Shown here: piece by piece, positions 27,601-34,089 of the stretch
How positions within the stretch are numbered: the first letter of the stretch is position 1
Layout: every line of letters starts with the position of its first letter
Assembly: GCF_003813965.1 (NCBI RefSeq)
Contig: NZ_CP033896.1
Location: 682,001 to 746,000, forward strand
DNA length: 64,000 bases
Source: Corynebacterium choanae
GTDB taxonomy: Bacteria; Actinomycetota; Actinomycetes; Mycobacteriales; Mycobacteriaceae
Direction: 5' to 3'
Made by a program: the position numbers and the translations under genes
The notes under the pieces: generated by a model
The model's input: only the letters and a program-made list of their open reading frames with translations
Told to the model about the DNA's origin: nothing
The model's database searches: none

Positions 27601-28002
27601 TGCACTGTGGCGCAGCGTCTTATCGATAACCATCAGGTGGGTCATATTCTCACCGCTGAGCAGGTTGTTCTTGCAGGGCAGCGCTGGCTGCAGTGGTTAG
27701 ACAGCACCTATCCGGGTGCGAAGGTCGTGACGGAGGCGCCGTTTAGCTGGGTCAACGACGATCAGCAGCATATGCAGGGTTGGATCGATGAGCTGTTGTA
27801 TCTCGCTGACGGATCGACGGTGTGCATCGACCACAAGACGTATCCGGGAGACGATCCCATCGGTCACGTGCGTCGGAAATATGTCGGCCAAATGCAGACC
27901 TATCGTCAGGCGCTCACTGCGCTCACTGGCACTGCGCCGCAGTCGATGCTGATCCATTTGCCGCTGCTTGGAAAAGTGATTGAATTGGTCTTCAAAGCAT
28001 AG
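24676..28002 (+). CDS. AddA/RecB-like helicase-nuclease
   Basis: 1108 residues from ATG 24676, which overlaps the upstream stop by four bases. SF1A helicase motifs are in order: Walker A NASAGSGKT (residues 10-18), motif Ia TTFTKAAAAEL, Walker B/motif II LLVVDEFQDTSP (about residue 374), motif III WVGDPKQAIYGFRG, motif IV LTESWRS, motif V IGTVHSAKGLGW and motif VI LAYVAATRAKRRL. The C-terminus is a PD-(D/E)XK nuclease: GDTVHGYLAC, GWIDELLY, VCIDHKTY and GQMQTYRQAL. Such helicase-nucleases unwind and degrade DNA ends. The upstream open frame before 24676 lies inside the AddB-like gene and is not used. The pair lies downstream of ssrA, an IS and phage remnants and upstream of a terminator, so it is a two-gene unit in an island. 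Confidence 0.87.
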   Translation: MSRATFTVINASAGSGKTHSITDLIADRLAGKNGTALNPTELIATTFTKAAAAELVERIRQKLLDQGLYEQAAGLETALIGTVHSVSGRLIEKYAIEMGLSADLTVLDEAAADRVMTVATSDLVAKAYNANKKLLDKFEIPLEKQTNSHGAESFQKTIEDIIKSARNSALTPEDLEASRKASIKEFHEILDDLAKHSGQSPDVDFHTHFRRVLEDVSQQLTEVAKEIDPAKSTSDRLGFTFTSRNRSTVSALREDLQKFLEELDPWLSTASYRALFELATKGKSLFSKLNAKCIPDLLKYMDLAPTVATSKNARRDTQDLISVLFDTASRCLEAYENYKQAMGFLDFNDQQIHVLELLRTSTSARRDIADTFSLLVVDEFQDTSPIQLAFFLELSTLLDEVIWVGDPKQAIYGFRGSEAELMGNTITALEGVTKKTLTESWRSRQNLVDFSNAVFSRAFPGQDVRLSVPEARKEQYGDDHGELCVLELPSRNAKHRTAEYLSELYAQEGDLAERSVAILRRSDDKDGSWSQAATNHGFRVTNSNTGLHSREERLLLAACTFVADPSDKLAALELIDLMHDHPAHSDWLKQLTAVASSDEARELITQWTVGAASGAISELVKVRAQQASSNLVDLVKHISVVVGLPDRIAAWTLPERRFENVTKFVSRAREFAEQQQSQGQPATLAGFVQAVASDEVALGEKTPPTKGLLHIGTVHSAKGLGWDDVIYVAEQSDKFDGSGLFTTSSGFDIDNVLAGKQLRYYPQLNLDKDGKAWLLAHAYIAPHYVSAQEEELRLAYVAATRAKRRLVIALPTPGKTACADGIMLASSLHNVDATAAAHTTLRIDPENGVLEISSPADSSATAGTTTDSIPCRHVVRKEMNEEKVLLPAPDSGNKPSAYIGKTPMSDVSTRAFKPYSAQASAVESSKELKATTEIRIIADLGAPLVDKGGQHWNLVGDTVHGYLACPYQKLDHAQQCTVAQRLIDNHQVGHILTAEQVVLAGQRWLQWLDSTYPGAKVVTEAPFSWVNDDQQHMQGWIDELLYLADGSTVCIDHKTYPGDDPIGHVRRKYVGQMQTYRQALTALTGTAPQSMLIHLPLLGKVIELVFKA

Positions 28003-28047
28003 GTTTTTAACCAGCCATTTCAGCATCTTCGCTCTCGGTGCACATCT

Positions 28048-28098
28048 CCCGTTGTGACGTTTCCACTAGACGGTAGCGTCACAACGGGATTGTTGTTT
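28048..28098 (+). terminator. Terminator of the AddB/AddA-like operon
   Basis: CCCGTTGTGACG (28048-28059) and its perfect complement (28077-28088) flank a 17-base loop and are followed by ATTGTTGTTTG. This closes the two-gene unit 46 bases after its last stop. Confidence 0.8.
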
Positions 28099-28432
28099 GT
28101 GTAGCAAGCATGTTCACCTGATTGCTGCCTGCTATCTTCAGACAATGCGCAGCGGATGTCGATACTCAAGATCCCCACTGGTTGCAGCGGTACGCCGCTG
28201 GCATGAGGGGTCGTTTCCTCATGGCACAGTGATGTTTACTATTACCTGCGATCACCTAGTTGGCGACGAAAACCTTCCAGACACCAGGCAAAAAACACTG
28301 TCGGCGGGTGAGGGGATAGCAGCCGCATGTCTGGCTTCCTTTGGCGGATCTGCAGTCTGTGTGGTGCAGGACTTTCTTAGTGCCGGCGCCGATGGGAAGG
28401 GTGGCGCTGCCGCAACGGTGTGCGCAGGATAT
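28099..28432. other. Convergent intergenic region
   Basis: About 330 bases between the terminator of the nuclease operon and the 3' end of the next minus-strand gene. Plus-strand frames here overlap the opposite gene and have no recognisable content. I see no attachment-site copy of the ssrA 3' end. Confidence 0.3.
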
Positions 28433-29086
28433 TTAGAGGAATTTGCCGTCACGGCGGGTGGTTTGACGTTGGTGTTTCCGTTGTTCCCGGCGGTTGCGGC
28501 GACGGCGCATCATTGCTTCTGCCCGATACTGGTTGGTGGTGGTTGTGGCGAAAAATCCGATCACCGCAATAATCAACATGGTCAGTCCACCGATGGGATA
28601 ACACCAGCGCAGGGCAAAGCCGGCATGCAGGTCGAATAAGGTGAGGGCGATGACGGTGTCAATCGTCCACACCAGCCCCGCAGCAGCAGTGACAATGAGC
28701 CATTTTCGCACTGGTCGGATTGATAGTGAGCGGGCGACGAGGGTGAAAAGACCGAGGGTGGCGGCCGCACCGCAGTGCACGAGGGTTTGCGGCCAGCTCA
28801 GTGTGCTGTCGGTTTGGAAGGTTTTATACAGCAGCATAAACACGATCCAGGCGCCGGTGGCGAGCATGAGCAGGTTGAGTACCTTGTCGGCACCTTGTCT
28901 GCTGGAGCGGCGAAACAGCAGTGCCCCGCCGGCCAGCACAATCCCTGCCAGCAGATAGCCGGCAATCCACGGCCAGTTGACAGTGTGTGCGGACGCTGAC
29001 TGGTCTTGGGCGATCGACACGCCAAGCATCAGCACACTCATTGCCACTGCAAGCACCGCACAGGCGGTGAGAAATTTCTCTCCCAT
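28433..29086 (-). CDS. Six-helix membrane protein of unknown function
   Basis: 217 residues. Six hydrophobic helices can be counted: FLTACAVLAVAMSVLMLGV, WIAGYLLAGIVLAGGALLF, VLNLLMLATGAWIVFMLLY, VHCGAAATLGLFTLVA, LIVTAAAGLVWTIDTVIALT and IGGLTMLIIAVIGFFA. A strongly basic cytoplasmic tail follows (MRRRRNRREQRKHQRQTTRR). No catalytic or transport motif is recognisable. It lies upstream of, and on the same strand as, nothing else close: treZ begins far upstream and ends at 29155, so this gene follows treZ by 68 bases and could be cotranscribed with it. Confidence 0.65.
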   Translation of the reverse strand: MGEKFLTACAVLAVAMSVLMLGVSIAQDQSASAHTVNWPWIAGYLLAGIVLAGGALLFRRSSRQGADKVLNLLMLATGAWIVFMLLYKTFQTDSTLSWPQTLVHCGAAATLGLFTLVARSLSIRPVRKWLIVTAAAGLVWTIDTVIALTLFDLHAGFALRWCYPIGGLTMLIIAVIGFFATTTTNQYRAEAMMRRRRNRREQRKHQRQTTRRDGKFL

Positions 29087-29154
29087 AACAGCGCCTTAGT
29101 GTAGGCAGCAGTGGTGCAGTGTGCCGGGTGACGCGCGGAATCTCGGTGGGGATC

Positions 29155-30945
29155 TTAGGTCAGTGCAACACCAGGGGCTGGGGTGGCGGCGGTGTTCACA
29201 CTGGTGTCTATGAGGGCGAATCCCCATCCGTCCAACAGGGTGGAGGCCTCTTCAACGGTCGGATTGGTGAAGGAATAGATGAGTTTTCCGCCGACCGGCA
29301 CCCGGTGCGGGGTGGGCGAATAGTTGCCGACGAACGCAACATTGTCCCGTTCAATACTTACCCAGTCAGGTCCATGGTTGATGGTGACATCGCTGAGCCA
29401 TGGCCGGGCAAGCTGATAGCTGCGCCGCAGGGAAAGGAGTTGTTGGTAGGCGGCAAACACTTGCTGTTGGGCGGGGGAGAAGTCCCAATCGAGTTTTGCT
29501 GAGGCAAAGGTTGCCGGATCGCTGGGGACGGGAACTTCAGCCGTGTCCCAGCCGAAGTGGCGGAATTCGCGGTGTCGTCCCTCGTCGGTGAGCTGGTTTA
29601 ATCGTTCATCGCTGTGAGAGCAGAAGAAGGGGAATGGGGTGGTGGCGGCGAATTCTTCCCCTTGGAAGAGCATCGGGGTGTATGGGGAGCAGAAAATAGT
29701 TGCCGCTTTCAGAACGAGCTGTTCTTGCGTGAGATGCATCGATGGACGATCGCCTTGCGCCCGGTTGCCGGTTTGATCATGAGTGGTGGTGTAGGTGACA
29801 AACGCACTTGCCGGGGTGGCGGTGGTGTCCACAGGTGCGCCATGGGTGCGTCCCCGGAAGGTGGAATATCGCCCATTGTGGTAGAACACTTGCCGCAACG
29901 TGGTGGCGAGTACTTCCGCTGTGCCGAAGTCGGCATAGTAGGCGTGTCGTTCCCCGGAGACTAGCGTGTGCAGCGCATGGTGAATATCGTCATCCCACTG
30001 GCCAGCTAAACCGAAGCCGCCGCCGGCGCGCCCGTTGGTGAGGGTGGGATCGTTTTGATCAGATTCGGCGACGAGGAATTTGTGGCAGCCGGTGGTGGCT
30101 GTGATTTCGTCGGTGAGGCGCTGCATTTGTTTCAGCAGATGGTTTGCCCCCGGGTCGGCGTAGGTTTGCACGGCGTCGAGGCGTAGCCCGTCGATGTGAT
30201 AGTCGGTAAGCCACATGTGGATGGCGTCGAGAATATAGCGGCGTACTTCGTCGGAGTGGGGTCCCCACAGGTTGACGACTTCGCCCCAGCCGGTGTTGCC
30301 GCCGCCGGTGTAGGGGCCGAATTGGCCGGTGTAGTTGCCGTCGGGGCCGAAATGGTTGTACACCACATCAAGCATGACGGCGATGCCTTTGTTGTGGGCG
30401 GCGTTGACGAGTTGTTTCAATCCGAGCGGTCCGCCGTAGCCGGCGTGGACGGCATGCCAGCTCACGCCGTCGTAGCCCCAGTTGCGTTGCCCGCCGAAGG
30501 GTTGCACCGGCATGAGCTCGATGACGGTGACGCCGAGGTCGGCGAGATAGTCGAGTTTGTCGATTATGCCGGCAAAGGTGCCTTCCGGGGTGAAGGTGCC
30601 AACGTGGAGTTCGTAAATCACCTGGCCGGGCAAACTGACGCCGCGCCAATGCTGGTCGGTGAAGGTAAATGCGTGCGGGTCGAGCACTTCACCGAGTCCG
30701 TGAACCCCGTCGGGAAGACTGTGGGCGCGGGGATCGGGAAGTGGTTCGGAGCGTTTTCCATCCCGCACGATCCGATACCCGTAGCGGTCGCCGGGGGTTT
30801 TCGTGGGTTCTGCGATCCACCAGTTGCCGGGGAGTTGCTGCATGGGCAGGTCGGTGCCGTTGAGGTGCAGTTCTACTTCGTCGGCGTAGGGTGCCCACAC
30901 CCGGTAGGCGGTGTGATCGGGAATCGATGCGGGTTGCTCACTCAT
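29155..30945 (-). CDS. treZ: Malto-oligosyltrehalose trehalohydrolase
   Basis: 596 residues from ATG at 30943-30945 (MSEQPASIPDHTAYRVWAPY); the frame is open 28 codons further upstream but that part is implausible. An N-terminal carbohydrate-binding module precedes a GH13 catalytic barrel. Signatures include MLDVVYNHFGPDGNY, the nucleophile region HIDGLRLDAVQ, the acid/base in FLVAESDQND and TTTHDQTGNRAQGDR. The TreZ-specific FQGEEFAATTPFPFF is present. The enzyme releases trehalose from maltooligosyl-trehalose made by TreY, whose gene lies at 34-36.7 kb. Divergent from the YigZ-family gene, with a 280-base shared promoter region. Confidence 0.93.
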   Translation of the reverse strand: MSEQPASIPDHTAYRVWAPYADEVELHLNGTDLPMQQLPGNWWIAEPTKTPGDRYGYRIVRDGKRSEPLPDPRAHSLPDGVHGLGEVLDPHAFTFTDQHWRGVSLPGQVIYELHVGTFTPEGTFAGIIDKLDYLADLGVTVIELMPVQPFGGQRNWGYDGVSWHAVHAGYGGPLGLKQLVNAAHNKGIAVMLDVVYNHFGPDGNYTGQFGPYTGGGNTGWGEVVNLWGPHSDEVRRYILDAIHMWLTDYHIDGLRLDAVQTYADPGANHLLKQMQRLTDEITATTGCHKFLVAESDQNDPTLTNGRAGGGFGLAGQWDDDIHHALHTLVSGERHAYYADFGTAEVLATTLRQVFYHNGRYSTFRGRTHGAPVDTTATPASAFVTYTTTHDQTGNRAQGDRPSMHLTQEQLVLKAATIFCSPYTPMLFQGEEFAATTPFPFFCSHSDERLNQLTDEGRHREFRHFGWDTAEVPVPSDPATFASAKLDWDFSPAQQQVFAAYQQLLSLRRSYQLARPWLSDVTINHGPDWVSIERDNVAFVGNYSPTPHRVPVGGKLIYSFTNPTVEEASTLLDGWGFALIDTSVNTAATPAPGVALT

Positions 30946-31223
30946 AACGTTCAAGGCTAGCGCGGTGGCAAGTACATCCCGACTGGTTGTGACCGGTACC
31001 ACGACTGGTGTGGTGGTGTTGCACGACATCGATGGTGCGGACTTGGCGTTTTGGGTTGGGTTTTGGACTTGGGGCAGTGTTTGGTCCTGGGGCTAGTGTG
31101 GATGGCTCTGCAGCTCGTTTGCGATGTTGGTGTTGCTGTTGCTGGGGCTGGGTGGCAGCCACCTTGGCGGCTGGTGTGGAGTATCGGGTTGGGAAAGCGA
31201 CCCGCTGAAAACGAACTAGACTG

Positions 31224-31883
31224 ATGATTACTATGTATTTGCTTCCCGCCGATGAGGTTTGCCGCTTCGAGTTTGAGCGGAAAAAGTCGCGTTTTATCAC
31301 CTATGCTGCGCGCGTCGAGGATGAGGCGAGCGCCCGGGCGTTTATCGATGAGATTAAACATCGCTACCCGGATGCCCGGCATCATTGCAGTGCGTATCGC
31401 TACCAGGTTGCGGATGCCCAACCGGTGGAGCGTTCCTCTGATGATGGGGAGCCTTCCGGTACAGCTGGGGCACCGATGCTGGAGGTGTTACGTGGGGCAG
31501 CGTTGTTTAATGTGGCGGCTGTGGTGGTTCGCTATTTTGGCGGGATCAAGCTGGGCACTGGGGGACTGGTGCGCGCCTATGGTGATGGGGTTATCGGGGT
31601 TTTAGCGCAGGTGAAACGGCAAAAACGGGTGTTGCAGCAGCTGGTGGCTGTTGATCTTGCCCACACTGTGGCCGGCAAAATTGAGGCGGATTTGCGGGCA
31701 GCAGGGTTTCATATTGCTGATGTCACCTATGGGGCAACAGTGACACTTGTCGTGGCATGCGATCCAGGCCGTGTTGCGGCGCTGATCGCGCAGCTTGCCG
31801 CCTGCACGCAAGGGGAGGCGGAACCGGAATTGATTGACACTACCTGGCTTGAACTTCCGGCTAGCGCTGCTGATTTGCCGTAA
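31224..31883 (+). CDS. YigZ/IMPACT-family protein
   Basis: 219 residues from ATG 31224 (or 31233). The UPF0029 N-terminal domain is clear: FERKKSRFITYAARV, HHCSAYRYQ, SSDDGEPSGTAGAPML, VVVRYFGGIKLGTGGLVRAYG. The C-terminal DUF1949-like domain has a ferredoxin-like beta-alpha pattern. The family is linked to translation control and ribosome-associated functions, but no reaction is established. It is a single gene divergent from treZ, and a small membrane-protein gene follows after about 120 bases. Confidence 0.88.
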   Translation: MITMYLLPADEVCRFEFERKKSRFITYAARVEDEASARAFIDEIKHRYPDARHHCSAYRYQVADAQPVERSSDDGEPSGTAGAPMLEVLRGAALFNVAAVVVRYFGGIKLGTGGLVRAYGDGVIGVLAQVKRQKRVLQQLVAVDLAHTVAGKIEADLRAAGFHIADVTYGATVTLVVACDPGRVAALIAQLAACTQGEAEPELIDTTWLELPASAADLP

Positions 31884-32004
31884 CGGTGGGCAGGACGGTT
31901 TAAGCAAAACACAATACAACCGGATGGTTCCCGCCGTCTGCTGCTGCACAGTGGATAGGTGGCAAGGCTTCCGCCGTGGTGCTGCCCGGGTAGAATAGCG
32001 AACT

Positions 32005-32235
32005 ATGACTTTGCAGCCTCGTCCCCATAATCCTATTGAGCAGCGCAAACAAGCCGTCCGCCGATATGCCCGTACCGGGGTGATCGGGGTTGGTGCCTCG
32101 CTGGTCGGTGGCGGGGTGTTGGCGCTTGCCGGCGGGTTGAGCTGGTTGCTCATCGGTCTGGTGTTTGCGCTAGTAATCGGCGGGGTAAATGCTTATCGCA
32201 TTAACAAGATCATCAACCACGTCGACGAATACTAG
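32005..32235 (+). CDS. Small two-helix membrane protein
   Basis: 76 residues from ATG 32005. A basic N-terminus (RKQAVRRYARTG) is followed by two hydrophobic helices (VIGVGASLVGGGVLALAGG and WLLIGLVFALVIGGVNAY) and a short polar end. There is no known function; the gene looks real from its codon use, clean ends and sensible topology, which predicts both termini in the cytoplasm. Confidence 0.6.
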   Translation: MTLQPRPHNPIEQRKQAVRRYARTGVIGVGASLVGGGVLALAGGLSWLLIGLVFALVIGGVNAYRINKIINHVDEY

Positions 32236-32454
32236 GAACTTTTCATTCCAGTATGTGATGATTCTTCCCGCTTCGCGGACGGCACTGCAGTGTTTCTTGA
32301 GTGCCAAGTTTTCCATCACCAACCCCGCATCCCTGTTGTTTGCCGCAGATGACCCTCATCGGCGGCAGCGGTGCAGGGTTTCCTTCAAAAAAAAGGGGGC
32401 AACCCACCGCATTTTCGCCCCGTGGGCGGATGCGGCAAAGGGCTAGGAGCAGCA

Positions 32455-32856
32455 ATGACCGATCCAACAACGACACCACCAGTGCCGGCGAAACCTGCCC
32501 GTATTGACCAGTGGGTGTGGGCGGTGCGGTTAGTGAAAACCCGCTCTGCTGCCAGTGACGCCTGCAAAGCTGGACATATCAAACTCAATGGGAAACCGGT
32601 GAAACCTTCCCAGCAGGTGAAAGCCGGTGACCAGGTGCGGGTGTGGGTTCATCACCGGGAACACCACGTCGAGGTGGTGCATCCGATTCTGAAACGTGTC
32701 GGTGCACCGGTTGCCCGCACCTGCTATATCGACCACACCCCGCCACCACCGCCCCGAGAAGTCTTTGCCAGCCTCCCGCAACGCGATCGTGGCTCCGGGC
32801 GGCCAACAAAGAAACAGCGGCGCGAAACCGATCGGCTGCTCGGCCGCCGCGGCTAG
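32455..32856 (+). CDS. S4-domain RNA-binding protein (Hsp15-like)
   Basis: 133 residues from ATG 32455, preceded by TAGGAG. The S4 fold is seen in RIDQWVWAVRLVKTRSAASD and CKAGHIKLNGKPVKPSQQVK, ending in GDQVRVWV. A basic tail follows (GSGRPTKKQRRETDRLLGRR), as in Hsp15/YrfH-type proteins. These bind ribosomal RNA, for example on stalled 50S subunits carrying nascent chains. Its place near a YigZ-family protein, and within 20 kb of ssrA/smpB, is suggestive but not proof of a shared role. Confidence 0.85.
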   Translation: MTDPTTTPPVPAKPARIDQWVWAVRLVKTRSAASDACKAGHIKLNGKPVKPSQQVKAGDQVRVWVHHREHHVEVVHPILKRVGAPVARTCYIDHTPPPPPREVFASLPQRDRGSGRPTKKQRRETDRLLGRRG

Positions 32857-32942
32857 ACGAACACACCGGCACCCCACAGCAGTAGGATCGTAAACACGTT
32901 TTGCCCACCGTGACAGGGCAGACCCCGCACCGCAGGGGAAAG

Positions 32943-33968
32943 CTACGCTTCGCCGGTTTCGACTGCATCTGCCTCGCGCAGCTGCGCCAACCTGTTCGGC
33001 AACCGGTCGGCGCGGGCTTTCGGCCGCATACCCGTGTGCGCTGTGCGATCAATATGGGCCTGCCCAAACATTTGCAACAGCAAATCGTCAATCAGTCGCA
33101 CCTGGCCGGGCACGAACCGGTAGCCAAGTGCCTGCTGCACCTGATAAATCCGGCTATCGCTTAACAGCTCCCGCAGCCCCCCAACAGTAGTAATACCGTT
33201 GAGCGACAAAATCTCCTCCAGCCACGGATAATATTCCGACTTGGAACGAGGAAAACGATTCCCCAACAGCATCGCCAACACACCAGGAAGCGTCTCCGCA
33301 GACAACAGCACATCCTGGTTCGCGGAACTCGCCCCTTCTTGGATCGCCGCAATCTGGTCAAACTGCTGATCGGCAAGCTCAATAAGCCCCGCGGTGAGCG
33401 TAAATGCCCGATCGATCCGCGGATCCAGCGTGCCCTCCCCGCGCTTATAGCGAATATCATGCTCGAACTCTGCCCACGCATGCTGCAGCACCGTGCGAAT
33501 CTGCACCTCAAACACTGCACCCTCGTAGGCGTCAAGCCCCTCCACCGGTTCATCAATGGAACAAATCAGATGATGACTGCCGTAGCCAAACCCGCCAGAA
33601 ACCCGGGTTTGTGCAGTTTTATCAATCGATTTGATCACCGAAAACGTTTTCCGCAGCACCTCAATGACCTGCGGGATCTCTGTGGAGCAAAAGGTAGTGA
33701 TCCGCACCCCAATAATGTCGTTGATCTCATTCCACGGATCGGTGTACATCGGCAGCCCCTGCGCGTCGACAGCTTTCGCCTTCGTGCGCAGCGACCGCCA
33801 CGTTTTCACCCGACACGTCACCCGATCATAGGTAACCCCAGCATCAACCAACACATCCTCGATGGTGTCGGTGAAATCCTCCCGGGCACTGGGGTGGGCA
33901 CGAATCCACTCATGGTACAAATTCGCCAACGTGGCAATAGCATGCGGTGTACTCACACCCACCTCCAA
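32943..33968 (-). CDS. Small alarmone synthetase (RelA/SpoT-domain protein)
   Basis: 341 residues with a single (p)ppGpp synthetase domain. Motifs: RVTCRVKTWRSLRTKAKA (ATP/GTP-binding basic strand), DIIGVRITTF (metal Asp), GYGSHHLIC, and FEVQIRTVLQHAWAEFEHDI. There is no HD hydrolase domain before it and no TGS/ACT region after it, so it should synthesise but not degrade alarmones. The C-terminal 130 residues are helical and specific to this branch. It resembles what I recall as corynebacterial RelS, encoded beside treY, and treY is its immediate upstream neighbour here (121 bases), so cotranscription is likely. Confidence 0.85.
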   Translation of the reverse strand: MEVGVSTPHAIATLANLYHEWIRAHPSAREDFTDTIEDVLVDAGVTYDRVTCRVKTWRSLRTKAKAVDAQGLPMYTDPWNEINDIIGVRITTFCSTEIPQVIEVLRKTFSVIKSIDKTAQTRVSGGFGYGSHHLICSIDEPVEGLDAYEGAVFEVQIRTVLQHAWAEFEHDIRYKRGEGTLDPRIDRAFTLTAGLIELADQQFDQIAAIQEGASSANQDVLLSAETLPGVLAMLLGNRFPRSKSEYYPWLEEILSLNGITTVGGLRELLSDSRIYQVQQALGYRFVPGQVRLIDDLLLQMFGQAHIDRTAHTGMRPKARADRLPNRLAQLREADAVETGEA

Positions 33969-34089
33969 AAGCCTTCACATTTTCGACAGGACTTCCGCCG
34001 TGCAGCAGTGTAGAGGGTCAACCCCCACACCCGCCATAGCGCAGCACCAGCAGAGCGCCGAACCCTTCCTTTCTTATCCGCAGTATTGC

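Noticed and set aside
18464..28432. Attachment-site copy (attR) of the ssrA 3' end
   Set aside because: Looked for repeats of the last ssrA bases through the island and found none, so no att pair is claimed.
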